Assembly (NCBI GenBank): GCA_023055425.1
Contig: JALGPY010000009.1
Location: forward strand, 20,419,775-20,483,774
Reading direction: 5' to 3'
DNA: 64,000 bases
Origin: Linanthus parryae
Lineage: Eukaryota; Streptophyta; Magnoliopsida; Ericales; Polemoniaceae
Positions within the stretch are counted from its first letter, which is position 1, and each line of letters starts with the position of its first letter. The notes beneath the pieces were generated by a model that saw nothing but the letters and a program-made list of their open reading frames with translations, had not been told where the DNA came from and did not search any database. This document shows positions 21,702 to 32,110 of this stretch, piece after piece. The translations under genes and the position numbers were made by a program.

Positions 21702-23322
21702 ACAGGTCGTAGAACATAGACGTGGTTTATGTGTTACGTTTTGATAGTTTTACACTTTAAATTGATTGTTTATCGCGTAAAACGGACAAATATAGCATAT
21801 GATGCAATTTTTTAATAATCAAACAAAACAAAACCTAATTTTTCATTGGATGCATGAATTAGTGAGTTTGAGAAATTTTAGGATCTTAGATCTAGGGTTT
21901 GGGCACCAATTTAGAAACTAGTTTCAAATTTGGAAACTTTTTGGACTTGGGGAGCAAGGAAGGAGTTGTTTTTGGAAACAACTAAGGAGGTTCAGCCCTA
22001 GGACCGCCCCTCCTCCTTCCTTGCTGCCCAAGCCACCTAGGCCGAAGGCCTAGGCGGTCGGCCGACCCCTCGAGTTGGGCCAACCAGCCTAGGCTCGGCC
22101 CGGGGCGGCTCCAATAGGGTTCGGCCATAAGATGGTGGGCCCCTTGGACCGTTTTAACCCCAGAAATCCTAAAATCAATTAAAAATTGACCAAGAACGTT
22201 AAAATTGGATTTTAACTGTTTATGTGCAAATCGCATGGTGGTTGGGTATGGCCTTAGGATGTGATTTGATGTGATTGTTTAAATTTGTGGTTTGGTTTAC
22301 GGACTGCTAGCTGACCAATTTAATGTAATAATTCATTAGGGTTTTATGGCCTGCGAGCCATTTTTTTCTCAACTTGTGAGATATTTTATTTAGTATAGTT
22401 AGAAGCTAGTGCTAGATAGAATCGATTGTTAGAAAAGATTGAAGAAAAGAAGCTCAAAGCCAAAGGAAGCCACAAAAGATGGAGCATGGAGCATTCCACA
22501 TGACTATGAAGGATGGACCAAAAGATGAAAATGCATGAAGATGTGTTTGCTATTAGGGTTCATAGATATTCCCATTGACTTGGGAATATCTTAGTCTAGA
22601 AAAGGCCATATCCATATCACGTTTTATTAGTTTTGTTGTTGTTTATTTTATTGTATTATTGTTTTTGTGATTGGTGTACGGATGATAATAAGATAATTAG
22701 ACAACCCAGATCTATTATTTGGAGTTGTGCCCAAATGCAAAATAGATAGATCAGTTGATATGGATCGACAAAACAATTTAAAAAAATGAATTTTAAAATC
22801 CCTCAAAATTTAATATTGTGTTTTGCCTTCTTGTTATTTAAACACTCATTGTCATCATAATTTATCAAGCTCGTGCATGCCAAAGCAAGGCGACTTGGTT
22901 CATAATGATGTAATGCGATGGCACAAGCAAGTAATGTGCAATTGTTTAAATAAGAGGTTTGACACAACTGGGTTGTTAATATGATTAAAACCCAGAGGCA
23001 ATCAGTTGGGATTATCCATGCGGATGGATAAATAAGTAGTTATTCGCCCAATTGAACCAAGAGTTGCATGGGATGAAACTGGAATTGTTCCTACCTAAAG
23101 TAGTCAAATTTTGGGTGACTTGCCAAAGCAAGCTCAAAAGGAGATGAAACATGGATCTTGGCCCACTAGAAAATATAAGGATATTTTCCGCGTTAATATC
23201 TTGTGGGTTATTAATCCGTATAAAAATAGTGGGTGCTATATTTGATAAACTAGCCATTATTGAATATAGTCAAAAGTTCACAAATACTAAAACTTGCGTA
23301 TTTTCCTTTTGTAGAATTCCAA
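21702..23322 (+). other. Copia B second leader
   Basis: Same leader as at 14743-16367, with independent small indels (for example, a shorter stretch near 22680 where GATGCATGCAATTAG is lost). The antisense ORF at 23012-23257 lies at its 3' end. Confidence 0.75.
23012..23257 (-). other. Antisense leader ORF, copy B2 (81 codons)
   Basis: ATG-started (MASLSNIAPTIFIRINN), with the fullest N-terminal match to copies A and C. Confidence 0.3.
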
Positions 23323-24668
23323 ATGGCAAACAACTGATCGAGTTCACAACATTCCCTACGATCTGTCATTGAGAAGGACAAGCTCTCTAGAACCAACTTC
23401 CTTGATTGGTACAGAAACCTGAGAATCGTTCTCAAGCAAGAGAAGAAACTGTACGCAATAGAGGAGCAAGTTCCAGCAGGTCCAGAGAACAATACTCCTT
23501 CAGCCCTAAAGGCGTATCAGAAGCGTGTCGATGACGCTAATGATGTGGCCTCCCTTATCCTATGCACCATGACCTCTGAGCTTGAGAAGCAACACGAAAA
23601 CATGAATGTTGTCGATATGATCGAACACTTGAAGCAGCTCTTCCAAGATCAGGCAAGGGTTGAGAGGTATGAAGTTTCTAGTGCATTGTTTAAATGTCAT
23701 CTGGCTGAAGGAAATCCCGTGGGACCTCACGTACTCCGTATGATCGGGTACTTGGAGAATCTCGCACGACTAGGGTTTCTGGTCGGCCAAGAGTTGGCCA
23801 CCGATCTCGTGTTGCAATCGTTGCCTGAGAGTTATGGACAGTTCATCATGAACTATAACATGAAAGAGATCGTGAAACCACTGTCAGATTTACTCAATAT
23901 GTTGAGGACAGCTGAACAAAGCATCAACAAGGGTAAGGGCAACACCATTATGATGGTGCAGAAAGGAAAGGTCAAAAAGTTTGCCTCATCCTCCAAGGGC
24001 AAAGGAAAATCACTTGCCAAGTCCAAGGAACCTATCCCTAAGCATGTTAGTGGCATTGCCAAAGGTGTTACTAAAGGTAAGTGTCACTACTGCAGTCAGC
24101 CTGGACACTGGAGGAGGAACTTCCCAATATATCAGGAGGACAAGAGGCTTGCAATAGTGATTCCACCACCACCAGGTATTTTTGTTGTAGATGTCAATTT
24201 AACTCTCTCTTTATCATGGGTATTGGATGATGGATGTGGATCTCACATTTGTCGAAATGTTCAGGATATAAAGAGAAGTAGAAGATTAGCTAAAGGGGAG
24301 ATATACCTGTGCGTTGGGAATGGAGCAAAGGTTGCTGCATTGGCCGTAGGCGTATCCGAGTTGTCTCTACTTCAGGATTAGTTTTAGAATTAAATAATTG
24401 CTATTTTGTGCCTGCTAATAGAAGAAACATTATTTCTATTTTCTGTTTGGACAAGGAAGGTTTTATTATTTCAATAAAGAACAATTGTTGTTCCATTTAT
24501 TTTAGTAATATTCACTATTGTAGTGCTTAATTATTTATGGACTATATGTCCTTGATCTAAGCAATCTTGTCTACAACATTAATACTAAGAGGATTAAAAT
24601 AAATGATTTAAATCCTGCTAACTTATGGCACTGACGTTTAGGCCAGATAATCGAGAAACGTGTATCTA
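23323..24668 (+). pseudogene. Copia B second gag-protease, deleted after pre-integrase
   Basis: Gag frame from ATG 23323 (MANN then a stop in the Ser run), open from about 23380 to 24381. The knuckle is CHYCSQPGHWRRNF, so the last zinc Cys is Phe. The protease motif is WVLDDGCGSHIC, with DTG changed to DDG. A one-base loss at 24368 shifts the frame. The gag-pre-integrase region is recognisable (ATTAAAATAAATGATTTAAATC) up to GTATCTAG, where sequence jumps into an LTR. Integrase, RT and RNase H are absent. Confidence 0.9.
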
Positions 24669-26017
24669 GTCATTATTTATTGTATTATTTATTGGATATT
24701 TAATATAATGAAGTCCTTAGATTTACAATTGTGTTGTTTATCTTAAATATCCCTAGTCCATTATAATGATTAAAAGGACAATCATCTATAGACTAATATG
24801 GGGTTGGATTGATATGGAGATACCATGATCCAACACATGGGTGTGCATTAAGGGTAATGGCGCACTGGATTGACCCATCTCCGAGAAGGCTACAAACATG
24901 TTATGTGGAGTCACAAGCACTTCTCGTGATGACAGTGGTATTGTCATCCTTAGACTTGAAGCCACTAGATTGTCTAGTTGTAGATTATTGTGATTTTGGT
25001 AGAGTCAAATGCTACACCGTAACTGGGTAGTTATAAAGACGTGTACCGGATACAATAAGAAGCAAGCTTAGAAATCGTAGTAGACGTAGATAGAATTTGT
25101 CCCTCCCACATAACGGGAGCAAATATCTGAGGCCACTCGAGGGATAGTGCTTATGGAATGTCTGGCCAGACTCAAATAAATCAATATGGGATATTGATGT
25201 TATTTGCACGAATAAGGCTATTCCCAGGATCGATAAACTATGGATTGGATATACGAGTGTGACTTGTATGTCTCGTGTCCAATCAGGATATAGAGACAAC
25301 GGGATGCGACAATTACTTGCACAAGGTTTTTCGGATGACTATTCTATTAGTTGGCTAGAATAGATGTCTTGCTAGAGACCGCTCCATATTAGGAAATTGT
25401 TGCTACCAACTAGATAGAACCTATGGGGTCACACGCTAGATAGAGTTGTACTAGATTTGGGAATTAATTAATATGATTAGTTAATTATAAGGATCACTTT
25501 GCAACACCTTGCAAAATTAGTAGGACTAATATGCAAGAAAGGGACTAATCCGAATTCATGTTGGATTAGGAAGGGCCTTTAGGTAGTCAACAAGGAGTTG
25601 TTGGACTATATAAAGGATGCTCCTAGCTTCCTTCCCCCCACTAATGCTCATAACATAAGTGAGTGGGAGAGAAAAAAAGGAGAGAGCAAGGCAAGCTAGA
25701 GAGGCCGACTGCCCTTACCCGTCGGCCAGAAGGAAGCCGTGAGCTTCCCTTGTTGCCTCATGTTGTGTGATTTATTCTTCCTCTTCCTCCGGCCCAAGCT
25801 AGCACAACGGAGAAGGAAGATCTAGATCTCAACTCTAGGTGTGGATCAACCGTAGAGACGTGACACAATTCACGTTACAAGTCATCACAGGAAAAACCCT
25901 AAGGTGTGTAACATGATTCTTCCTTTACTATCGTTATGATTCTCTTCCTATGATCCTTGGAGGGTATTGAATGGATAATTTATTTTTCCGCTGCGTATCC
26001 ATGATCAAAACCCTACA
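24669..26017 (+). repeat. LTR 3 of array B, 5'-truncated
   Basis: The first 50-60 bp of the LTR are missing. The join lies at CTAG, present in both the internal sequence (GTATCTAG) and the LTR (ACTAGAACATTC), consistent with microhomology-mediated deletion. It ends AACCCTACA at 26017 next to the ACCAT duplication. Confidence 0.9.
25012..25299 (-). other. Antisense LTR ORF, array B LTR 3 (95 codons)
   Basis: Same frame as 20666-20953, ends YNYPVTV, starts at TTG. Coding unproven. Confidence 0.2.
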
Positions 26018-26022
26018 ACCAT
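26018..26022. repeat. Target site duplication ACCAT, right of array B
   Basis: Matches 13320-13324. Confidence 0.9.
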
Positions 26023-26340
26023 AACCGATCGAACTTCATTAATGTTCTTCCACAAGCTCAGGTTGTATGTGTACTTCTTGTTGGCATCCTTCAATTTCCA
26101 ACTAGTGGCATGTGGCCTTACATCCCCGTGAATCTTCTCCTTGTATACCCCAGCAAACTGAAGAACTCCCTCACACATACAACCGATTAAGATTTGGGGA
26201 GTGGAAGCAGATGGGAAATTGACGGAGATGGGTTCAAGTGGGTTTTCAGTTGTGGTGATTGCATCAGGGGTGGGGTGGCAGTGAGGAGGGCAACCATCAA
26301 GGGAGTGCTGGGTGAAGAGAGAGTGAGAGAGAGAGAGAGA
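26018..26340 (-). pseudogene. Unrecognised coding remnant, proximal part
   Basis: The minus strand is open from a CT-rich tract at about 26340 down to 26018, giving about 105 codons that include PHATSWKLKDANKKYTYN and LSLWKNINEVRSVMV. A TATA-like TTTATAAG lies upstream at about 26351, and the (GA)n tract at 26323-26341 would be 5' untranslated. No ATG is obvious in this frame. The frame continues into 13319 once array B is removed. I do not recognise the protein. A diverged host gene and a non-autonomous transposon remnant are both possible. Confidence 0.45.
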
Positions 26341-26341
26341 G

Positions 26342-26711
26342 TTTGCAACTTATAAAGTGTCAGTGAATGGGAGAGGGAGACAAAAGTTTAAAAACGTTGA
26401 TTTATGTTGAAAAAATAAAACAATAATTATTACTAACTTTTCATTAGTTTTGATGTAATTTCTCATCAAGGCACAAATGAAGTCAATCGCTACAGGAAAA
26501 GTCACCCGAGTTTATATGAAAAAGAGCAATTCCTTTTGGGTAATTGACAGAAACCACCCTTGTGGTTTGGACATTTACCAGCTTAGTACCCTGACATTTG
26601 GGAAATACCCTAAACCACCCTTCCCTCTAACGGCAACTAACAGGCTTAATACAAAGTCAAATTTACCCTCCTCTCTTTTGAACGTGTACATCGCAGACTA
26701 CATACTAGCAA
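26342..26711. other. Intergenic flank between arrays B and C
   Basis: No gene supported. The stretch 26545-26660 contains CCACCCTTGTGGTTT- and CCACCCTTCCCTCTAAC-type words that look like a dispersed repeat, but I see no boundaries. Confidence 0.35.
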
Positions 26712-26716
26712 AGATA
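26712..26716. repeat. Candidate target site duplication AGATA, left of array C
   Basis: AGATA precedes the first LTR base at 26717 and recurs at 36190-36194, after the truncated internal end. Confidence 0.75.
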
Positions 26717-28146
26717 TGTAGGGTTTTGATTCATGGATGCGCAACGGAAACACAAAAAATCATAAAACCATGCAAAATCCTCCAAGGATCACAAGTCAAG
26801 AGACACAACGATGGTAAGGGTAAGAAATCAATAACACACCTTAGGGTTCTCCTTTGATGACTTCAAACGCGAATTGTGTCACGTTCTCTATGGTTGATCC
26901 ACGCCTAGAGTTGATCCTAGAATCTCCCAAGTCCTTGGGGCTAGCCTGGAAGAGGAAGAGGAAGAAAAATCACGCAAAACGAGACCCAAAAGAAGGGTCT
27001 CGGCCTCCTTGTGGCCGACGGGGACGGGCGGCGGCAAAGGGGGCGGTCGGCTCCCTTTGTTGCTTGCTCTCTCTCCTTTTTGTTCTCTCCCACTCTTGTT
27101 ATGTTCAATTATGAGCATAAGTTATGTGAGAAGGAAGGAAGGAAGGTCCTTTTATAGTCCAACAACTCCTTGTCAACTACCTAAAGGACTTATTCTAGTC
27201 CTACTAGAATTCAATTTAGTCCCTTCCTTGCAAATTAGTCCCTACTAAGTTTGCAAGGTTTTGCAAAGTGATCCTTCTAATTAATTAATCCAATTAATTA
27301 ATTCCCAAATCTAGTTCAACTCTATATAGCGTGTGACCCCATAGGTTCTATCTAGTTGGTAGCAACTATTTGCTAATATGGAGGGGTCTCTAGCAAAACA
27401 TCCATTCTAGCCAACTAATAGAATAGTCATCTTGACAACCTTTGTACAAGTAATTGTCTCATCCCTTTGTCTCTATATCCGGATTGGACACGAGACATAC
27501 AGGTCACACTCGTATATCCAATCCATAGTTTCTCGATCCATGGGAATAGCCTTATTCGTGCAAATAACATCAATATCCCATATTGATTTATTTGAGTCTG
27601 GCCAGACATTCTATAAGCACGATCCCTCGAGTGGCCTAGGATATTTGCTCCCGTTATGTGGGAGGGACAAATTCTATCTACGTCCACTACGATCTCTAAG
27701 CTTGCTTCTTATTGTATCCAGTACACGCCTTTATAACTACCCAGTTACGGTGTAGCGTTTAACGCTACCAAGATCACAATAATCCACAACTAGAATATCT
27801 AGTGACTTCAAGTCTAAGGATGACAATACCATTGCACCGCGAGAAGCGCTTGTGACTCAACATAACGTGTATGTAGCCTTCTCGGAGATGGGTCAATCCA
27901 GTGCAACATTCCCTAATGCACACCTATGTGTTGGATCGTGATATCTCCATATTAATCCAACCCCATACTAGTCTATAGATGATTGTCCCATTAATCATTA
28001 TACTTGAATAGGGATATTTAAGATAAACAACACAATTGTAAATCTAAGGACTTCATTATATTAAATATCCAATAAATAATAAATGAATTTCTAGCCACAA
28101 ATAATTAATACTAAACTAGATTGCCTCTAGGGCATCTATTCCAACA
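26717..28146 (-). repeat. LTR C1 (1430 bp), 3' LTR of the complete unit
   Basis: Plus strand runs from TGTAGGGTTTTGA to TATTCCAACA. The polypurine tract (minus-strand CACTAGTG-like purines, GTGGGAGAC) adjoins at 28147. It differs from C2 by scattered single bases. Confidence 0.95.
27432..27755 (+). other. Antisense LTR ORF, C1 (107 codons, 69 from ATG)
   Basis: Only the C copies have an ATG in this frame (MGIALFVQITSIS), because array B has a one-base change there. Ends YNYPVTV. Confidence 0.22.
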
Positions 28147-28160
28147 GTCTCCCACTTGCA

Positions 28161-29800
28161 CTAGAGCCAATCTGGCGCATCTCGTATGCCCATACTCCTA
28201 GTGTGCCCTTCATGCTTCCACTACGTGAGAGGCTTCGTAAGCGGGTCTGACAGATTTTCATCTGTAGGAATCTTGCATATCCGAACGTCTCCTCTATCGA
28301 TAATATCTCGAACCAGATGAAACTTCCTGAGCACGTGCTTGGACTTCTGGTGCGACCTGGGTTCCTTCGTTTGCGCGATCGCCCCAGTGTTGTCACAGAA
28401 CAACTCAACTGGATCCGCAATGCTAGGGACCACACCAAGTTCAGAAATAAACTTTCTGATCCAAACAGCTTCCTTTGCTGCGCCATTTGCAGCAATGTAC
28501 TCAGCCTCTGTTGTAGAATCAGCTACCGTATCTTGCTTGGAACTCTTCCAGCTCACCGCTGCTCCATTCAGGCAAAACACATATCTCGACTGTGATCTAA
28601 AGTTATCTATGTCGGTTTGGAAGCTTGCATCAGTGTAACCCCTTACACGCAACTCTTCCTCACCGCCAAATATTAAGAAAGCATCCTTAGTTCTTCTCAA
28701 GTACTTTAGGATGTTCTTGACTGCAATCCAGTGACTCTCACCCGGATTGGATTGGTATCTGCTTGTCATACTCAAGGAATATGACACATCTGGTCTAGTA
28801 CATAACATGGCGTACATGATAGATCCTATGGCCGAGGCATAGGGAATTCTACTCATGCGTTCCTTCTCAATCTCATTGGAAGGACAACCACTCTTTGAAA
28901 GAGTGATTCCATGTGACATGGGCAAGAATCCCTTCTTGGAATCTTGCATGTTGAACCGTTTCAACACCTTGTCAATATATGTACTTTGACTTAGGCCTAG
29001 CAACCTCTTAGATCTATCTCTATAGATCTTTATACCGAGTATATAGGCTGCTTCCCCTAAGTCCTTCATTGAGAAACACTTCCCTAGCCAATCTTTAACA
29101 GATTGAAGCATGGGAACGTCGTTTCCAATGAGTAGTATGTCATCCACATACATGACCAGAAAAGCTACAGAGCTCCCACTAACCTTCTTGTAGACACAAG
29201 ACTCATCTTCGTTTCTGATGAAGCCAAATTCTTTGACTACTTCATCAAAACGTCGATTCCAACTCCTAGAAGCTTGCTTCAATCCATAAATTGATCGTTG
29301 CAGCTTACAGACTTTGTTGGCTTGCTTTGGATCCTCAAAACCCTCCGGCTGTATCATATACACGTCCTCGAGGAGATTACCATAAAGGAATGTTGTTTTG
29401 ACATCCATCTGCCAAAACTCATAGTCGTGGTATGCTGCAATCGCAAGTAGGATTCGGATGGATTTGGTCATAGCGACTGGTGAAAATGTTTCATCATAGT
29501 CAATACCATGAATCTGTCTGAATCCTTTAGCCACCAATCGCCCTTATGGGTAATCACATTACCATCCATGTCGATCTTCTTCTTGAAGACCCACTTGCAC
29601 CCTATGGGCCGCGCCCCATTGGGTGGTTCCATCAAAGTCCATACTTTGTTGGTATACATGGATTCCATCTCGGATCTCATGGCTTCCAGCCACTTCTGAG
29701 AGTCTGGGCCACTCATGGCCTCCTCATAGGTAGTAGGCTCATCATCTATGAGCATCGTGTCACCGGAATCGGTTACGAGAAGTCCATACCTCTCGAGTTC
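28161..29800 (-). pseudogene. Copia C reverse transcriptase-RNase H, nearly intact
   Basis: RT motifs: MDVKTTFLYGNL (catalytic Asp), MYVDDILLIGND (YVDD), SIYGLKQASRSW. RNase H: RGYTDASFQTD, ADSTTEAEYIAA and LFCDNTGAIAQTKEP carry the expected acidic residues. Three lesions are visible: a TAG at the start of this segment (Gln codon, 29801-29803), a one-base deletion near 29545 (GGGCG for GGGTCG) that shifts the frame before VAKGFRQIHG, and a CAG to TAG change at about 28227 that removes the last 20 or so residues. The main open frame is 438 codons (28221-29537). Confidence 0.93.
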
Positions 29801-30685
29801 CTAGCGCACTCTACTAGATCTACGAAGCTCTTGTGTTACCTGAACAGGTTGCTCCACAACTACTTGTGGTTCCTGTTCATGTTCCATAATCGGTTCAGTG
29901 ATTTGTGGTTCTTGAACCTCTTCAAGTTCTACATTCCTCCCACTTGCTTCTTTAGAGACAAATTCTCTTTCTAGAAACACGCCGGTCCGAGCAACAAACA
30001 CTTTGTTCTCGGTTGGATTGTAGAAGTAGTAACCCTTAGTTTCCTTAGGGTACCCCACAAATTTACACTTATCCGATTTCGGCCCCATCTTGTCTGATTG
30101 TAAACGTTTTACATAGACATCGCAGCCCCAAATCTTCATGAACGACAGTGTGGGACGCCTCCCACTCCACATCTCATATGGTGTCTTCATGACTGATTTA
30201 GATGGAACACGGTTAATGGTGAAAGCTGCACTTAATAGAGCGTAGCCCCAAAATGATAATGGAAGATCGGTTTGACACATCATAGATCGAACCATATCCA
30301 ATAGGGTTCGATTCTTCCTCTCGGACACGCCATTCCATTGTGGCGTTCCGGGTGGAGTGAGTTGGGACACGATCCCACACTCTCTAAGATAGTCGTCAAA
30401 CTCTTGGCTCAAGTATTCTCCTCCACGATCCGATCGTAGAGCCTTGATACTTTTGCCAAGTTGCTTCTCTACTTCATTCTAGAATTCTTTGAACACTTCA
30501 AAGGATTCGGATTTTGCCCTCATAAGGTACACAAATCCATATCTACTGTAATCATCAGTAAATGTAATGAAGTAGACATAACCACCCCTGGCAGGCGTAG
30601 CAAATGGCCCACACACATCGGTATGTATGAGTGCCAATTGCTCACTAGTCCTCTCACTTTTCTTATTGAAAGGGGACTTTGTCAT
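29801..30685 (-). pseudogene. Copia C integrase with nonsense mutations
   Basis: The domain is complete in one frame apart from stops. D of IHTDVCGPF, D of RSDRGGEY and E of WNGVSERKNR form the DDE triad, and the C-terminal part KFVGYPKETKGYYFYN is intact. A TAG (AAG in copy A) interrupts FKEFKNEVEK at 30479-30481. The upstream frame ends at a TAA (AAA in A) at 30686-30688. Removing these changes would leave a continuous frame, so damage is recent compared with A and B. Confidence 0.92.
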
Positions 30686-32110
30686 TTATCCCAATAAACA
30701 AGCCTCACATGTCTCATATGATTCAAAATCAAACGAGTCTAGTAATCCATCCTTATGGAGTCTAGATACACGTTTCTCATTTATGTGGCATAAACGACAG
30801 TGCCATAAATAAGCAGGATTTAAATCATTTATTTTAATCCGCTTGGTATTAATGTTGTAGACAGGATTGCTTAGATCAAGGACATAAAGTCCATTAAATA
30901 ATTGCGCACTAAAATAGTGAATATTATTCAAGTAAAAGGAACAACAATTGTTCTTTATTGAAATAATAAAACCATCCTTGTCCAAACAAGAAATAGAAAT
31001 AATGTTTCTACTCATAGCAGGCACAAAATAGCAATTATTTAATTCTAAAACTAATCCTGAAGGCAGAGATAGCTCGCACACGCCTATGGCCAACGCATCA
31101 ACCTTTGCTCCATTCCCAACGCGCAGATCCACCTCCCCTTTAGCCAATCTTCTACTTCTCTTTAGATCCTGCATATTTCGACAAATATGAGATCCACATC
31201 CAGTATCTAATACCCATGATGTAGAGAAAGTTAAATTGACATCTACAACAAAAATACCTGGTGGTGGTGGAATCACTATTCCAAGCCTCTTGTCCTCCAG
31301 ATATTTTGGGCAGTTCCTCCTCGAGTGTCCAGGCTGACTGCAGTAGTGACACTCACCTTTAGTCACACCTTTGGAAATGCCACCAACAGGCTTAAGGGCA
31401 GGTTCCTTGGACTTGGAAACTGACTTGCCTTTGCCCTTGGAGGAAGTGGCAAACCTTTTTCCCTTTCCTTTCTGTACTATCATTATGGCCTTGCCCTTAC
31501 CCTTGTTGATGCTCTGTTCAGCCGTCCTCAACATATTGATTAAATCTGGCAGTGGTTTGACGATCTCGTTCATGTTATAGTTCATAATGAACTGTCCATA
31601 ACTCTCGGGCAACGATTGCAACACGAGATCAGTTGCCAACTCTTGGCCGACCGGGAACCCAAGTCGGGCGAGATTCTCCAAGTACCCGATCATTCGGAGT
31701 ACATGGGGTCCCACCGGGTTCCCTTCTGCCAGATGATACTTGAACAGTGCCTTAGATACCTCATACCTCTCTATCCTCGCCTGCTCTTGGAAGAGCTGCT
31801 TTAGATGTTCGAATATATTGACAGCATTCATGTTTTTGTGTTGCTTCTGAAGCTCAGAAGTCATGGTGCAAAGCATAAGGCAGGCCGCATCGTTTGCGCC
31901 ATCAACACGCTTTTGATACGCCTTTAGGGCAGCAGGTGTTTGGTTCTCTGGACCTTCTGGGACATGCTCCTCTATTGCGTACGGTTTCTTCTCTTGCTTG
32001 AGAACAATTCTCAAATTTCTGTACCAATCAAGAAAGTTGGTTCCAGAGAGCTTGTCCTTCTCAAGGACAGATCGTAGGGAATGTTGTGAACTCGATGAGT
32101 TGTTTGCCAT
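30686..32110 (-). CDS. Copia C gag-protease plus integrase N-terminus
   Basis: ATG at 32110 (MANNSSSSQHS) begins a frame of about 474 codons. Gag of the UBN2/copia type is followed by basic GKGKGK repeats, an intact CCHC knuckle (CHYCSQPGHSRRNC), the protease motif WVLDTGCGSHIC, and the gag-pre-integrase HHCC motif (LWHCRLCHINEKRVSRL ... CEACLLG). It is the only copy in the window with both a canonical knuckle and a DTG protease. It stops at a nonsense codon in the CLLGKMTKSPF stretch, which in the parent continued as one Gag-Pol polyprotein. No separate frameshift or readthrough signal is visible, so the family probably made Gag-Pol from one frame. Confidence 0.93.
   Translation of the reverse strand: MANNSSSSQHSLRSVLEKDKLSGTNFLDWYRNLRIVLKQEKKPYAIEEHVPEGPENQTPAALKAYQKRVDGANDAACLMLCTMTSELQKQHKNMNAVNIFEHLKQLFQEQARIERYEVSKALFKYHLAEGNPVGPHVLRMIGYLENLARLGFPVGQELATDLVLQSLPESYGQFIMNYNMNEIVKPLPDLINMLRTAEQSINKGKGKAIMIVQKGKGKRFATSSKGKGKSVSKSKEPALKPVGGISKGVTKGECHYCSQPGHSRRNCPKYLEDKRLGIVIPPPPGIFVVDVNLTFSTSWVLDTGCGSHICRNMQDLKRSRRLAKGEVDLRVGNGAKVDALAIGVCELSLPSGLVLELNNCYFVPAMSRNIISISCLDKDGFIISIKNNCCSFYLNNIHYFSAQLFNGLYVLDLSNPVYNINTKRIKINDLNPAYLWHCRLCHINEKRVSRLHKDGLLDSFDFESYETCEACLLG

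Larger units (their letters stand above)
13325..26017 (+). mobile_element. Copia array B: LTR-internal-LTR-internal-LTR
   Basis: Three LTRs (13325-14728, 20268-21687, 24669-26017) alternate with a complete-length but mutated internal region and a second one deleted from the integrase onward. One pair of ACCAT duplications brackets the whole 12.7 kb, so the array behaves as a single insertion later expanded, as unequal recombination between LTRs would do. Same family as A and C. All coding regions carry stops. Confidence 0.9.
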
